From Chloroflexota bacterium (GTDB taxonomy: Bacteria > Chloroflexota > Anaerolineae > Anaerolineales > UBA11858), in contig VGOC01000019.1 of the NCBI GenBank assembly GCA_016865865.1, positions 1 through 46,994 of the forward strand: a stretch of DNA of 46,994 bases, read 5' to 3'. The notes beneath the pieces were generated by a model, which was not told the DNA's origin, did no database searches, and was given only the letters and a program-made list of their open reading frames with translations. Positions within the stretch are counted from its first letter, which is position 1. Every line of letters starts with the position of its first letter. Positions 25,740 through 34,035 of this stretch are shown here, piece after piece. Made by a program: the position numbers and the translations under genes.

Positions 25740-26649
25740 CTAGAAGGGACTCACAAATCGCGCAACTTCTTCATTTGCAGGAGCAGCCAAAACATCCTCG
25801 AGCCTTCCCACCTGCTGCAAACGGTTGCCTGCGATGACGGCCATCCGCCTGCCCAACTGCACCGCCTCAGCCAGATCATGCGTCACGAAGACAGTTGTGG
25901 TAGCTGTCTTTGCCAACAGCGCGCCCAAATCTTCCAACAGGCGACTGCGCGTGGGCGGATCGAGCGCGGAGAATGGCTCATCCAGCAAGAGTAACTGCGG
26001 CGCCAGCACCATTGCTCGCGCCAGGCTGACGCGCTGCGCTTCACCGCCGGACAACTGACTGGCGCGCCGATTCGACAGATGTCCCACACCCAGTCGTTCT
26101 AACCACTGGGAGACACGCTTTCGAATTTCATCCCTCGGTGTACCCCGGAAACGCAGCCCGGAGGCGACATTCTCGAACACAGATAGATCGAACAACAATG
26201 GCTCCTGCATCACCAGCGCGATGCGGCGGCGATATTCGGTGTGCCTGCGATCCCCGCGGGCCGACGATGACGAAATCGTTATGCATCACCAGTAGGCGAT
26301 CCTTCCCCAAACCGGCATCCATCAGCGTCTCTTCAGATGCGGGGGCATGGACCAACAGCACATCAGCGTTGCCTTCTTCGGCCATCTTGAGCGCCGCGCC
26401 GCTGCCGACCGCCACAGTCTGAACCACGTAACCAGTCTTTTCCTGGAACATGGGCACAAGCACATCCAGCAAACCCGAATCCTGCGTCGAGGTGGTCGTC
26501 GCCAGGATCAGATTGGGATTAGCGGGAGGCTGGGTCACCAGGGATTCTTCCTCCAGTACGGATGTGTCAGACGCGGCAGGGACACAGGCAGCTAACACCA
26601 GGGGCACGACGAAGGTTAATATCAGGAACGATTTTCCAATATGCGGCAT
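25740..26649 (-). pseudogene. tupA'-'tupC deletion fusion (tungstate-type ABC transporter remnant)
   Basis: The 5' part (26649 to about 26255) is a lipoprotein start (MPHIGKSFLILTFVVPLVLAAC), then ILATTTSTQDSGLLDVLVPM and MHNDFVIVGPRG, as in tungstate-binding TupA. It stops about halfway through the protein. It then continues, in a different frame, as the ATPase: TEYRRRIALVMQEPLLFDLS, SGGEAQRVSLARAM, LLLLDEPFSALDP and THDLAEAV. The ATPase lacks Walker A. The permease gene tupB and the ends of both neighbours are gone, implying one deletion of roughly 1.5-2 kb (size inferred from usual gene lengths). Function is lost. Confidence 0.85.
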
Positions 26650-26657
26650 GTTCGATA

Positions 26658-28085
26658 TTATTCCGAAAGGCTCAGTTCTAGAAAAATTGCATGCCGGGTC
26701 GTCGGCCTCAGTCGGAATGGATGGGCAATGCGAAAACCGGGCAGCCAGACGATTTGTTCGCCCGTGCAAATCAGAGGCCATCGGGCCCGCGCCCGGCGGG
26801 GGATTTTCTCGTTGATCATGACATCGGACAGCTTGGTTGACTCTCCCCCCATTCCGAGGGGCTGGAAGGAATCCCCAGGGCGGCGCCCGCGCACGGTCAG
26901 GGTTGATCCGATCTCCCCGGCATCGATCCAGGCCCGGAAGGGATCGGCGTTTTCGAGGGCCTGCTCCCGGACGGATTCCAGGTCTCGAACGAATTCTCCC
27001 TTCAAACTCCAGCCAGCCAGCAGATTGACTACTCCGGGTATTTGGAGAACATCATCTGCTGTGATCTGCGGCCATTGGGCGATGGGCAGGTTCGCGTCCC
27101 AGGCGGCGATGTAGAGCAGGCCGTTCTCGAGGAAGGCGCGCAGGCCGAGGGCGATGTCGCGCTGATGCGCCAGAGGGGTCAGCGGTTTCAGAAGGGACAG
27201 GGCGCGCTCGACAGCGGCGTAATCCAGATCGCGGATGTTGGGACGCAGTTCCGAGACAGCCCAACGGATCAGACGGCGCTGCGCCGCCACCGACTGATCC
27301 CTCAACACCCGTGCGTCGAATGCCAGATAGCCTGTCCCTTTCGACGCCAGGCAAATTTTTCTCGCCGCGGCGGCCAGCTCTTCCAATACGGCGTTGTCTT
27401 CTGCCAGGAGGTCAGCCATGCGCCAGAGTCGTTGGCGAACGCCGGGGATATATTCATCGAGCGCGGGGATCAACTCCTGGCGCAGGCGGTTGCGAAAAAG
27501 ACCGGTATCCAGATTGCTGCTGTCGAAAAGGGGTTTTAGACCGCGCTGCTGACAATACTCCAGAATCTCCTCCCGCCAGACCGACAGCAGAGGCCGCGCC
27601 AGGGGGATCGTGTCGCTCCAGGGATTGGGCAGAGAAATGGCAGCCATCCCTTCGAGGCCAGTCAGACCAGCCCCGCGTAAAAAGTGCATCAAGACCGTCT
27701 CGACCTGATCATCAGCGTTGTGACCCACGGCCACCGCCTGAGCGCCATAAACCCCTGCCTGCCGAAATAGAAACCGGTACCGGACGGTTCGGGCCGCTTC
27801 CTCCAGGGATAGCCCCTGCGCCTTGGCCAGGGATGCAACGTCACACGCTTCGAGGACGAAGGGCAACCCAAGGTTTTCGGCGACCAGCCTCATCCCCCGC
27901 GCTTCCGCCCCCGATTCGGGTCGTAAGCCATGATCCAGATGCGCCACCACGACCGAAAATCCATGCCGATGCAGCAAATCCAACAAACATAGGCTATCTG
28001 GCCCCCCGGAAACCCCCGCCAGGATGGGGCGTTCGACATTCAATTTCAATCCTATGCGCAAAAAATCACCAAATTGTGATAACAT
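26658..28085 (-). CDS. tilS: tRNA(Ile)-lysidine synthase TilS
   Basis: 475 residues. An essential enzyme converting C34 of tRNA-Ile2(CAT) to lysidine with ATP and lysine. PP-loop motif AGVSGGPDSLCLLDLL at about residue 25, HLDHGLRPES, GHNADDQVETVLMHFLRGAG, and a C-terminal TilS domain with TVRGRRPGDSFQPLG and KIPRRARARWPLI. Transcription is probably leaderless from a TATAAT 7 nt before the ATG. The tupA remnant begins 8 bp after its stop. Confidence 0.95.
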   Translation of the reverse strand: MLSQFGDFLRIGLKLNVERPILAGVSGGPDSLCLLDLLHRHGFSVVVAHLDHGLRPESGAEARGMRLVAENLGLPFVLEACDVASLAKAQGLSLEEAARTVRYRFLFRQAGVYGAQAVAVGHNADDQVETVLMHFLRGAGLTGLEGMAAISLPNPWSDTIPLARPLLSVWREEILEYCQQRGLKPLFDSSNLDTGLFRNRLRQELIPALDEYIPGVRQRLWRMADLLAEDNAVLEELAAAARKICLASKGTGYLAFDARVLRDQSVAAQRRLIRWAVSELRPNIRDLDYAAVERALSLLKPLTPLAHQRDIALGLRAFLENGLLYIAAWDANLPIAQWPQITADDVLQIPGVVNLLAGWSLKGEFVRDLESVREQALENADPFRAWIDAGEIGSTLTVRGRRPGDSFQPLGMGGESTKLSDVMINEKIPRRARARWPLICTGEQIVWLPGFRIAHPFRLRPTTRHAIFLELSLSE

Positions 28086-28092
28086 TAAGGTA

Positions 28093-28121
28093 ATTATAAC
28101 GCGTCATAGTTTTTGTGACTA
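28093..28121 (-). promoter_or_regulatory. Leaderless promoter of tilS
   Basis: On the minus strand, TAGTCA (28116-28121), 17-nt spacer, TATAAT (28093-28098), then 7 nt to the ATG at 28085. Identical geometry to the promoter at 3025-3030. Confidence 0.65.
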
Positions 28122-28152
28122 AGGTACACTTGTTGTGCATAATCATATATGC

Positions 28153-28288
28153 TACACTGATCGTAACTACTCAGCCAAACGGAGAAATTCCCGAAAAAAG
28201 GGTGTGCGCAGGGGGCGTAGCCCCCTGCGCACACCCTTTTTTCGGGTAAATCCGTTCGATGGCTGAGCAGTTACCACTGATCAGTGTA
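28153..28288. promoter_or_regulatory. 16-bp palindrome (candidate operator) disrupted by a MITE
   Basis: Removing the mobile element and one copy of its 8-bp duplication restores TACACTGATCAGTGTA, a perfect palindrome, 20 nt upstream of the ATG at 28309 in the restored site. The insertion leaves TACACTGATC at 28153-28162 and CACTGATCAGTGTA at 28275-28288, the latter still 12 bp palindromic. A perfect dyad upstream of a regulator operon suggests an autoregulatory operator (inference). Confidence 0.5.
28163..28274. mobile_element. 112-bp hairpin MITE, copy C, 8-bp target duplication
   Basis: Flanked by perfect CACTGATC repeats (28155-28162, 28275-28282). Ends GTAACTACTCAGCCAAACGG and, reversed, GTAACTGCTCAGCCATCGAA. 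The 27-bp perfect stem has loop GTA. Relative to copies B, D and E, one A-T pair of the stem is replaced by C-G on both arms (GCGAAGGGGG to GCGCAGGGGG with CCCCCTTCGC to CCCCCTGCGC), a compensatory change. Confidence 0.93.
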
Positions 28289-28308
28289 TTTTCTCCTGAG
28301 GAGGAAAC

Positions 28309-29466
28309 ATGGCCGAAAAAATACTTATTGTTGATGACGATGTCGAAACCCTGCGCCTGGTTGGGTTGATGCTCGAGCGCCAGGGCTATCAGATTAGCGC
28401 AGCAGACAATGGAGATCGGGCGATCAAGAAAGCTCAGAACGAATTGCCCAACCTGATCCTGTTGGATGTAATGATGCCGGACATGAGTGGGTATGAAGTT
28501 GCCCGGCAGCTGCGTACGAGTAATCGCACGGCGAACATCCCCATCATCATGTTTACTGCCAAATCTCAGGTGGACGATAAGGTGGAAGGCCTCGAAGCCG
28601 GCGCCGATGCCTACCTGACGAAGCCAACGCAGCCGCGTGAACTCCTGGCGCAGGTAAAAACCCTTCTGGCGCGAACACGGGTCGCCAAGGTGATCAAACC
28701 CGAAGCAGCGCCGACGATGATTCCAACGAGGGGTCGCACGATCGGAATCCTGTCTGCCAAAGGCGGTCTGGGGGTTTCCTCGCTGGCTACGAATCTGGCC
28801 ATCATGATCCGCCAACTGACCCGCGAGAGTGTGATCGTGGCGGATTTCAAACCAGGCAGCGGCGATATTGGCCTGAGCCTTGGTTTCAACAACCCCAACG
28901 GAGTCTCGAAACTGCTCACGAAAGACGCCGCGACGATCACGGCCGGCGACATTCAACGAGAAGTACTTCCTCACCAAAGCGGCATTCACGTCCTCGTTTC
29001 CCCGCAGCGTCCGAAGGACGCCATCTATAATACCAGAATCGCTCAGTTCAAGAGCATCGCCAAATTACTCCCCAACCTCGCTAGATTCGTCATCCTGGAC
29101 CTGGGCAGCTCACTGCCTCAATTGACTCAAGCGATCATCAAAGATATTGATGAGTTCCTGGTGGTAGTCGAGCCAACGCCCCTGGGCGCCCAGCAGACGA
29201 AGGCGTTGATAGATGATATGATCTCACTGGGTGTGAACAAGGCAAGGATCCGCGCTGCGCTGGTGAACCGTCAGCGCACCAGCCTGCAATTGAATTGGAA
29301 TGACGTGCAGGAGGCCATCAAGCATCCCCTGGCCACCATCATTACGCCTGCGCCCGATCTGGCATACAAAGCGTTAGAAGTCAATACCCCCATGGTATTG
29401 CAACAACCCAACAGCCTGACGGCGGAGCAATATACGAAACTGGCCTCGACGATCATCCAACGTTGA
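28309..29466 (+). CDS. Receiver domain fused to MinD/CpaE-like ATPase
   Basis: 385 residues. REC domain 1-122 with acidic pocket VDDDVE, phospho-acceptor Asp in LILLDVMMPDMSG, Thr in MFTAKS and Lys in YLTKPTQP. A ParA/MinD-type ATPase from about 142 with deviant Walker A SAKGGLGVSSLATNL, VADFKPGSGDIG (switch I region) and FVILDLGSS (Walker B-like). This matches CpaE/TadZ proteins that position secretion or pilus machinery, but no tad genes are nearby. Good GAGGAGG before the ATG. First gene of an operon with a sirtuin and a histidine kinase that may phosphorylate it. Confidence 0.9.
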   Translation: MAEKILIVDDDVETLRLVGLMLERQGYQISAADNGDRAIKKAQNELPNLILLDVMMPDMSGYEVARQLRTSNRTANIPIIMFTAKSQVDDKVEGLEAGADAYLTKPTQPRELLAQVKTLLARTRVAKVIKPEAAPTMIPTRGRTIGILSAKGGLGVSSLATNLAIMIRQLTRESVIVADFKPGSGDIGLSLGFNNPNGVSKLLTKDAATITAGDIQREVLPHQSGIHVLVSPQRPKDAIYNTRIAQFKSIAKLLPNLARFVILDLGSSLPQLTQAIIKDIDEFLVVVEPTPLGAQQTKALIDDMISLGVNKARIRAALVNRQRTSLQLNWNDVQEAIKHPLATIITPAPDLAYKALEVNTPMVLQQPNSLTAEQYTKLASTIIQR

Positions 29467-29473
29467 TCATCGC

Positions 29474-29479
29474 TACAAT
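29474..29479 (+). promoter_or_regulatory. -10-like element before the sirtuin gene
   Basis: TACAAT ends 6 nt before the ATG at 29486, 8 nt after the upstream stop codon. No Shine-Dalgarno. May give an internal leaderless start inside the operon. Confidence 0.35.
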
Positions 29480-29485
29480 CCCTCG

Positions 29486-30265
29486 ATGACCACTCATCCC
29501 CACGATTGGGCTTTCGACACAGCCATCGGTCTGATCAAGAACGCTCGACATACTATCGTGCTCACGGGGGCGGGCAGCTCAACCCCATCGGGGATTCCTG
29601 ATTTTCGTTCACCTGGCAGCGGCTTGTGGACTCGCTTTCTTCCCATGGAAGTCGCCTCATTATCATCGTTCCGGTATCATCCGGAACGATTTTTCGAATG
29701 GCTGCGCCCGTTAGCCAGTCACATGCTCGACGCCCAGCCCAACCCCGCTCATATTGCTCTGGCTCGATTAGAAAACAGCGGCTACATCCATACGATCATC
29801 ACGCAAAATATAGATGGGCTGCATCAGCGCGCCGGCTCGAAGCATGTATTAGAGGTCCATGGGACGCTGAACACGCTGACCTGTGTGGGCTGTTACCAGC
29901 AGTATCCCACGAGCGATTTTATCGAGGCGTACATCGAAGATGGCGATATCCCCTACTGCCCGGTTTGTGGGCGGATTCTCAAGCCCGATGCGGTGCTCTT
30001 CGAGGAACAACTGCCTGTCAGCGTCTGGCTGGAAGCCCGCCAGGCCTGCGATATCTGCGATTTGATGATGGTAGCAGGCTCCTCGTTATTGGTCATGCCC
30101 GTGGCTGGTCTGCCGGCCAGGGCCAGAGAGCATGGCGCAGAGGTGATCGTGGTCAACAAAACCGAGACCTATATTGATGGACAGGCTGCCGCCGTGCTGA
30201 CAGGCGACGTCGCCGAGATCATCCCGGCGCTGGCAGCCGAAGTGTTAGATGACGGGAAAAACTAA
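29486..30265 (+). CDS. Sir2-family NAD-dependent protein deacylase
   Basis: 259 residues, complete. LTGAGSSTPSGIPDFRS binds NAD, TQNIDGLHQRAG is the acyl-pocket and ribose motif, catalytic His is in EVHGTLN, and CVGC/CPVC bind structural zinc. It would remove acetyl or other acyl groups from lysines in the cytoplasm. It lies 19 bp after the receiver-ATPase gene and overlaps the kinase start by 17 bp. This placement between two signalling partners suggests a link between protein acylation and the two-component pathway (inference). Confidence 0.95.
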   Translation: MTTHPHDWAFDTAIGLIKNARHTIVLTGAGSSTPSGIPDFRSPGSGLWTRFLPMEVASLSSFRYHPERFFEWLRPLASHMLDAQPNPAHIALARLENSGYIHTIITQNIDGLHQRAGSKHVLEVHGTLNTLTCVGCYQQYPTSDFIEAYIEDGDIPYCPVCGRILKPDAVLFEEQLPVSVWLEARQACDICDLMMVAGSSLLVMPVAGLPARAREHGAEVIVVNKTETYIDGQAAAVLTGDVAEIIPALAAEVLDDGKN

Positions 30266-31436
30266 CCGTTCGCAAATCTCTCGCTACAAAAAGATCATCT
30301 CGATCTCCAACGATCTGGCCTCGACGTTGGATCTGGATATCCTCTTGAAGCGAATCGTAGAAGCCGCGGTCGAACTGACGAACGCCGAGGCCGCCTCGAT
30401 TTTGTTGTATGACGAGAGGTTGGAACGTCTCTATTTTCAAACCGCCTCCCAGTATGACGATCCCCTCTTGAGGGGTTTGGATGTGCCTGTGGAAGGCAGC
30501 ATCGCCGGTTGGATCGTGAAGAATCGCCAACCCATCATTATCCATGACGCGAAGAAGGATGATCGCCTTTATCAACAGATCGGCAAGTCTCTGGGGTTGC
30601 TGACGAAATCGCTGCTGGGCGTGCCGCTCATCGCCAAAGATAAAGTCAGCGGGGTGCTCGAAGCGATCAACAAGCGCCAGGGGAGGTTCTCGTCCGAAGA
30701 TCAAGAATCCCTGATGACCCTTGGCGCTCAGGCCGCCGTGGCCATAGAAAATTCGCGCCTCTTCCAGCAGTTCGACCTGATCTCCGAATTCGTTCACGAG
30801 CTGCGCACTCCCCTGGCATCCCTGCGCACCGCAACCCATCTCCTCACCCACCCTGAGATCAGCGACGAGAAAAGGGAGCAGCTCGCCAGGAATATCCAAC
30901 GAGAGACGATGCGGCTGGCGGAAATGTCGAGCGACTTCTTGAGCGTAGCCCGGCTGGAATCGGGCCGCTCCCAATTCCAGCTCGATGAGTTCGATCTCCG
31001 TGAACTGCTCAACGAATGTTTCCAATTGATTATTGATCAGGCAGAGGAAAGCGGTCTATTCTGCAATGTCGAAATCCCCGCTGACCTCCCCCGCTTCACG
31101 GGAGACCGCGATAAGTTCAAACAGGCTGTGCTCAACCTTTTGAGTAACGCTATCAAATACACGCCTGCGGGGGGCAAAGTGCTGCTCGAAGCCGAAGCCG
31201 GCCCCGAGGAAATCTCCATCGCCATACACGACACAGGCATTGGCATCCCCGCGAAATATTTGGACAGATTATTCTCGAAATTCTTTCGGGCGCCCGGCTC
31301 CGAACGAATGGCGCAGGGAACCGGATTGGGGTTATCCATTGTCAAACGCATCATCGAAGGCCATGGAGGGCGCATCGAAGTGGAGAGCGAAGTCGGTGTG
31401 GGAACGAGCTTTACGATCCACTTGACGGTGAAATGA
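30249..31436 (+). CDS. Cytoplasmic GAF-domain histidine kinase
   Basis: 395 residues, no membrane segment. GAF domain about 15-165 (GSIAGWIVKNRQPIIIHDAK, SLLGVPLIAKDKVSGVLEAI). HisKA about 172-240 with phospho-acceptor His in EFVHELRTPLASLRTAT. HATPase about 280-393 with LLSNAIKYTPAGGKV, IHDTGIGIPAKYL and GTGLGLSIVKRIIEGHGG. The start lies within the sirtuin gene (17-bp overlap), so translation is coupled. The natural partner is the receiver-ATPase at 28309. Confidence 0.94.
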   Translation: MTGKTNRSQISRYKKIISISNDLASTLDLDILLKRIVEAAVELTNAEAASILLYDERLERLYFQTASQYDDPLLRGLDVPVEGSIAGWIVKNRQPIIIHDAKKDDRLYQQIGKSLGLLTKSLLGVPLIAKDKVSGVLEAINKRQGRFSSEDQESLMTLGAQAAVAIENSRLFQQFDLISEFVHELRTPLASLRTATHLLTHPEISDEKREQLARNIQRETMRLAEMSSDFLSVARLESGRSQFQLDEFDLRELLNECFQLIIDQAEESGLFCNVEIPADLPRFTGDRDKFKQAVLNLLSNAIKYTPAGGKVLLEAEAGPEEISIAIHDTGIGIPAKYLDRLFSKFFRAPGSERMAQGTGLGLSIVKRIIEGHGGRIEVESEVGVGTSFTIHLTVK

Positions 31437-31480
31437 AGCAGGGCGCATCTTCCCTGCGTGACGGACACTTCCTCGAGTAA

Positions 31481-33277
31481 TTAACGCGCTCCCCTACGCC
31501 CGAATTGGCGCTCAAGGAGATCCACCGAGAGGTGGATCATCGTCGGCCGGCCGTGCGGGCAGGTGCGCGGGACGCGACATTCTTCCAAGTCGCGCAGCAA
31601 GGCTTCCTGCTCTTCACGAGAAAGCATCTGCCCCCCTTTGATGGCGGCGCGCTTGCACACCCGGGCGATGATCCTGGCCTCGATCTTGCCCTCCAATGGA
31701 GTTTCATCCTCTTCGAAATCTTCCACCACGGCCCGCAATGCCGCGGCAGGGTCTATTTCCAACAACAGGGAGGGAACCGCCCTGACCAGGAAAACGCCCC
31801 GTCCAAAAGGCTCGACTACGAAACCCAATTTCCCCAAAACTGGGATTTGTTCTTCCAATAGATCGGCGCTGGCCAGGGGTAATTCCACCGAGGCTGGCTG
31901 CATCAATTGTTGAGCAGGGATGCTTTCACTTCGCGGTACGCCGTCAATGACATACCGCAAAGCCATGAAACGCTCGAAAAGCACGCGTTCGTGTGCGGCA
32001 TGTTGGTCAATGAGATATAGGCCATCAGGCCCTTCGGCGACGAGATAAGTTGACGCCACCTGACCAACGAGGCGAAGCAGTGGAATGGTCACTTCGGGGA
32101 GCGCGGCCTGACTGATGATCGCTGACGGCCAACCGCTGACTTCCGACCGCAGTCTGTCGTCTGTGGTCTGTTGTCCGACATCCGCAGCCATTCCCCAGGC
32201 CGGCTCGATATCCCGTTTAGTCAGACCATGTCCAAAAGTACGATCCACCCACTGGAGGCGCTCCCTCATCTCTTCGATCTCGGGGACGGGGGTATGCGCC
32301 AGTAAAGCCTGACGGACAGCCCGGCCCACGCCCCGGAAAATATCATCCCCCGCGCGGAAACGCACCTCCGCTTTCGTGGGATGGACGTTGACATCTACAG
32401 CATCCGGCGGCATTGCCAGGAACAGAGTCGCCATGGGATATCGTCCGACCATCAACAACGTGTGATAGGCCTTAATCAACGCGGTCGCAAGGGATATTTC
32501 GTGAACCGGGCGTCCATTGACGAAGAAGAGGATCTCATTGCGGTTGCCGCGTGTCACAGAGATCGGGCTGATGAAGCCAGTGATCTCCAGATCATCCTCC
32601 TTCGCCAGCACTTCGATCATCTGGCGGGCTGTCTCAGCGCCGTAGAGCACGGCCAGCACCTCTCGCCTGTCGCCGTTGCCGCTGGTTTGCAGCACCTGAC
32701 GGTTGGCCAGCCGCAATTGGAAACGCACCTTTGGGTAAGCCAGGGCGTAGCGCGTAACCAGGGTGGAAATATGCCGTCGCTCCGTCCGGTCGCCCTTGAG
32801 GAATTTCAGGCGCGCTGGCACGTTGTAGAATAACTCTTCCACTCGCACCACAGTCCCCGAGGGCGCGCCCACGGGTCGAAGCTTGTCAGCCTTTCCGGCG
32901 TCAACATACATGCGCATCCCCATTTTGGCGTCCTTTGGCCTGGAAGTGATCGTCAGGCGCGAAATCGAGCTGATCGAGGCCAGGGCTTCGCCGCGGAAGC
33001 CTAAAGTGGCTATGCGAAATAAGTCGTCGGCGGTGCTCAGTTTGCTGGTCGCATGACGAGCAACGGAGATGGGCAACTCGTCCGCAGGGATGCCGTGGCC
33101 GTCGTCAGCGACTTCGATCAACGCCGTCCCCTCCCCCTCGACCACGACAGAGATATTGCTTGCGCCTGCATCCAGGGCGTTTTCGACCAGTTCTTTGACA
33201 ACGGACGCAGGTCGCTCCACCACCTCGCCGGCGGCTATTTGCGATGCGATTTCGTCAGAGAGGATTTTTATTGGCAT
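31481..33277 (-). CDS. mutL: DNA mismatch repair protein MutL
   Basis: 598 residues from ATG 33277 (MPIKILSDEIASQIAAGEVV), with GGAG 9 nt upstream. GHKL ATPase motifs: VENALDAGA, DDGHGI, ATSKL and LGFRGEAL. The C-terminal domain has the metal endonuclease motif DQHAAHERVLFE and CPHGRPT, so it is a nicking MutL, as in bacteria without MutH. The flexible linker (about residues 370-390, GQQTTDDRLRSEVSGWP) is encoded by an intergenic-type repeat inserted in frame. No mutS in this window. Confidence 0.96.
   Translation of the reverse strand: MPIKILSDEIASQIAAGEVVERPASVVKELVENALDAGASNISVVVEGEGTALIEVADDGHGIPADELPISVARHATSKLSTADDLFRIATLGFRGEALASISSISRLTITSRPKDAKMGMRMYVDAGKADKLRPVGAPSGTVVRVEELFYNVPARLKFLKGDRTERRHISTLVTRYALAYPKVRFQLRLANRQVLQTSGNGDRREVLAVLYGAETARQMIEVLAKEDDLEITGFISPISVTRGNRNEILFFVNGRPVHEISLATALIKAYHTLLMVGRYPMATLFLAMPPDAVDVNVHPTKAEVRFRAGDDIFRGVGRAVRQALLAHTPVPEIEEMRERLQWVDRTFGHGLTKRDIEPAWGMAADVGQQTTDDRLRSEVSGWPSAIISQAALPEVTIPLLRLVGQVASTYLVAEGPDGLYLIDQHAAHERVLFERFMALRYVIDGVPRSESIPAQQLMQPASVELPLASADLLEEQIPVLGKLGFVVEPFGRGVFLVRAVPSLLLEIDPAAALRAVVEDFEEDETPLEGKIEARIIARVCKRAAIKGGQMLSREEQEALLRDLEECRVPRTCPHGRPTMIHLSVDLLERQFGRRGAR
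32118..32180. repeat. GACCGC-type repeat inserted in frame within mutL
   Basis: Contains GACCGCAGTCTGTCGTC (32145-32161), differing at one base from the core of the palindromic repeat at 3957-4001, plus related ACCGCTGAC and GTGGTCTGTTGTC units. It corresponds to the MutL linker, where length changes are tolerated. Confidence 0.6.
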
Positions 33278-33294
33278 AGGTAACTCCAAAGGAA

Positions 33295-33300
33295 ATTATA
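33295..33300 (-). promoter_or_regulatory. Extended -10 promoter of mutL
   Basis: On the minus strand TGCTATAAT: a TATAAT with TG one base upstream (extended -10). Predicted start about 11 nt before the mutL ATG; a GGAG site lies between. No good -35. Confidence 0.5.
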
Positions 33301-33316
33301 GCACCGAGAAACGGGA

Positions 33317-33344
33317 CTGGAGTATTGAGGATTGGAGATTAACG
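33317..33344. repeat. Heptamer repeat, four units
   Basis: CTGGAGT, ATTGAGG, ATTGGAG and ATTAACG in 7-bp register, the same family as 37834-37889. Lies in the divergent region between mutL and the HAD gene. Confidence 0.6.
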
Positions 33345-33346
33345 AG

Positions 33347-33352
33347 TACAAT
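33347..33352 (+). promoter_or_regulatory. -10-like element, leaderless start of HAD gene
   Basis: TACAAT ends 7 nt before the ATG at 33360, downstream of the heptamer repeat. A GGAG also lies there but only 2 nt from the ATG, too close for normal initiation. Confidence 0.45.
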
Positions 33353-33359
33353 TGGAGCC

Positions 33360-34025
33360 ATGAAGTTCCACACACTCTTTTTCGATCTCGATTCGACCCT
33401 GTATCCCGAATCCAATGGGATGTGGGTGATGATACGCCAGCGCATTGACCTATATATGCGCGATCGGCTGGGGCTTTCACCCGATGAGATCCCTGCCTTG
33501 CGCCATGACTATTTCACCGGCTACGGCACAACGCTGCGCGGCCTGCAGGCACACTATGGGATTGATCCGCAAGACTACTTGAATTTCGTCCACGATCTGC
33601 CGCTGGATGATTACCTGCAACCGGAACCCCAACTGCGTCAGTTGCTGCTCAGCATCCCCCATCAACGCTGGATCCTCACCAATTCTGACCTCGACCATGT
33701 CAACAGAGTGTTGAATAAAATGGAAATCCAGGATTGCTTCGATGGCATCGTGGACGTGTGGGCCTTAGACCCCTATTGCAAGCCCCAGCGGGAGGCTTAT
33801 CAGCGAGCCTTGGAATTAGCGCATGCCCCTGACCCCCAGGGATGCGCTTTCCTCGATGATTCGATCCGCAACCTGGCCCCCGCGCACGAGGCGGGGTTTT
33901 TCACCATCCTGGTGGGGGGAGAGGGATCGGACCCCGCTGTGGATCGCGCCATCGCAGATATCTACGACCTTCGTGCGTCCGTTCCGGAATTATGGGATGG
34001 GTTTATCACATCGAACAATCAATGA
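33360..34025 (+). CDS. HAD-superfamily phosphatase, pyrimidine 5'-nucleotidase-like
   Basis: 221 residues from ATG 33360. FFDLDSTLYPES holds the nucleophile and acid Asp, ILTNSDLDH is motif II, and GCAFLDDSIRNLAPAHEAG is motif IV. The all-helical cap and the STLYP form match the eukaryote/bacterial pyrimidine 5'-nucleotidase (SDT1-like) group. It probably dephosphorylates nucleotides or related small phosphates. Followed at 10 bp by a CoA-transferase subunit gene. Confidence 0.88.
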   Translation: MKFHTLFFDLDSTLYPESNGMWVMIRQRIDLYMRDRLGLSPDEIPALRHDYFTGYGTTLRGLQAHYGIDPQDYLNFVHDLPLDDYLQPEPQLRQLLLSIPHQRWILTNSDLDHVNRVLNKMEIQDCFDGIVDVWALDPYCKPQREAYQRALELAHAPDPQGCAFLDDSIRNLAPAHEAGFFTILVGGEGSDPAVDRAIADIYDLRASVPELWDGFITSNNQ

Positions 34026-34035
34026 GCCGATCGCC

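Noticed and set aside
33069-33359. 97-residue upstream extension of the HAD protein
   Set aside because: It reads mutL antisense and the heptamer repeat; the HAD fold begins at ATG 33360.
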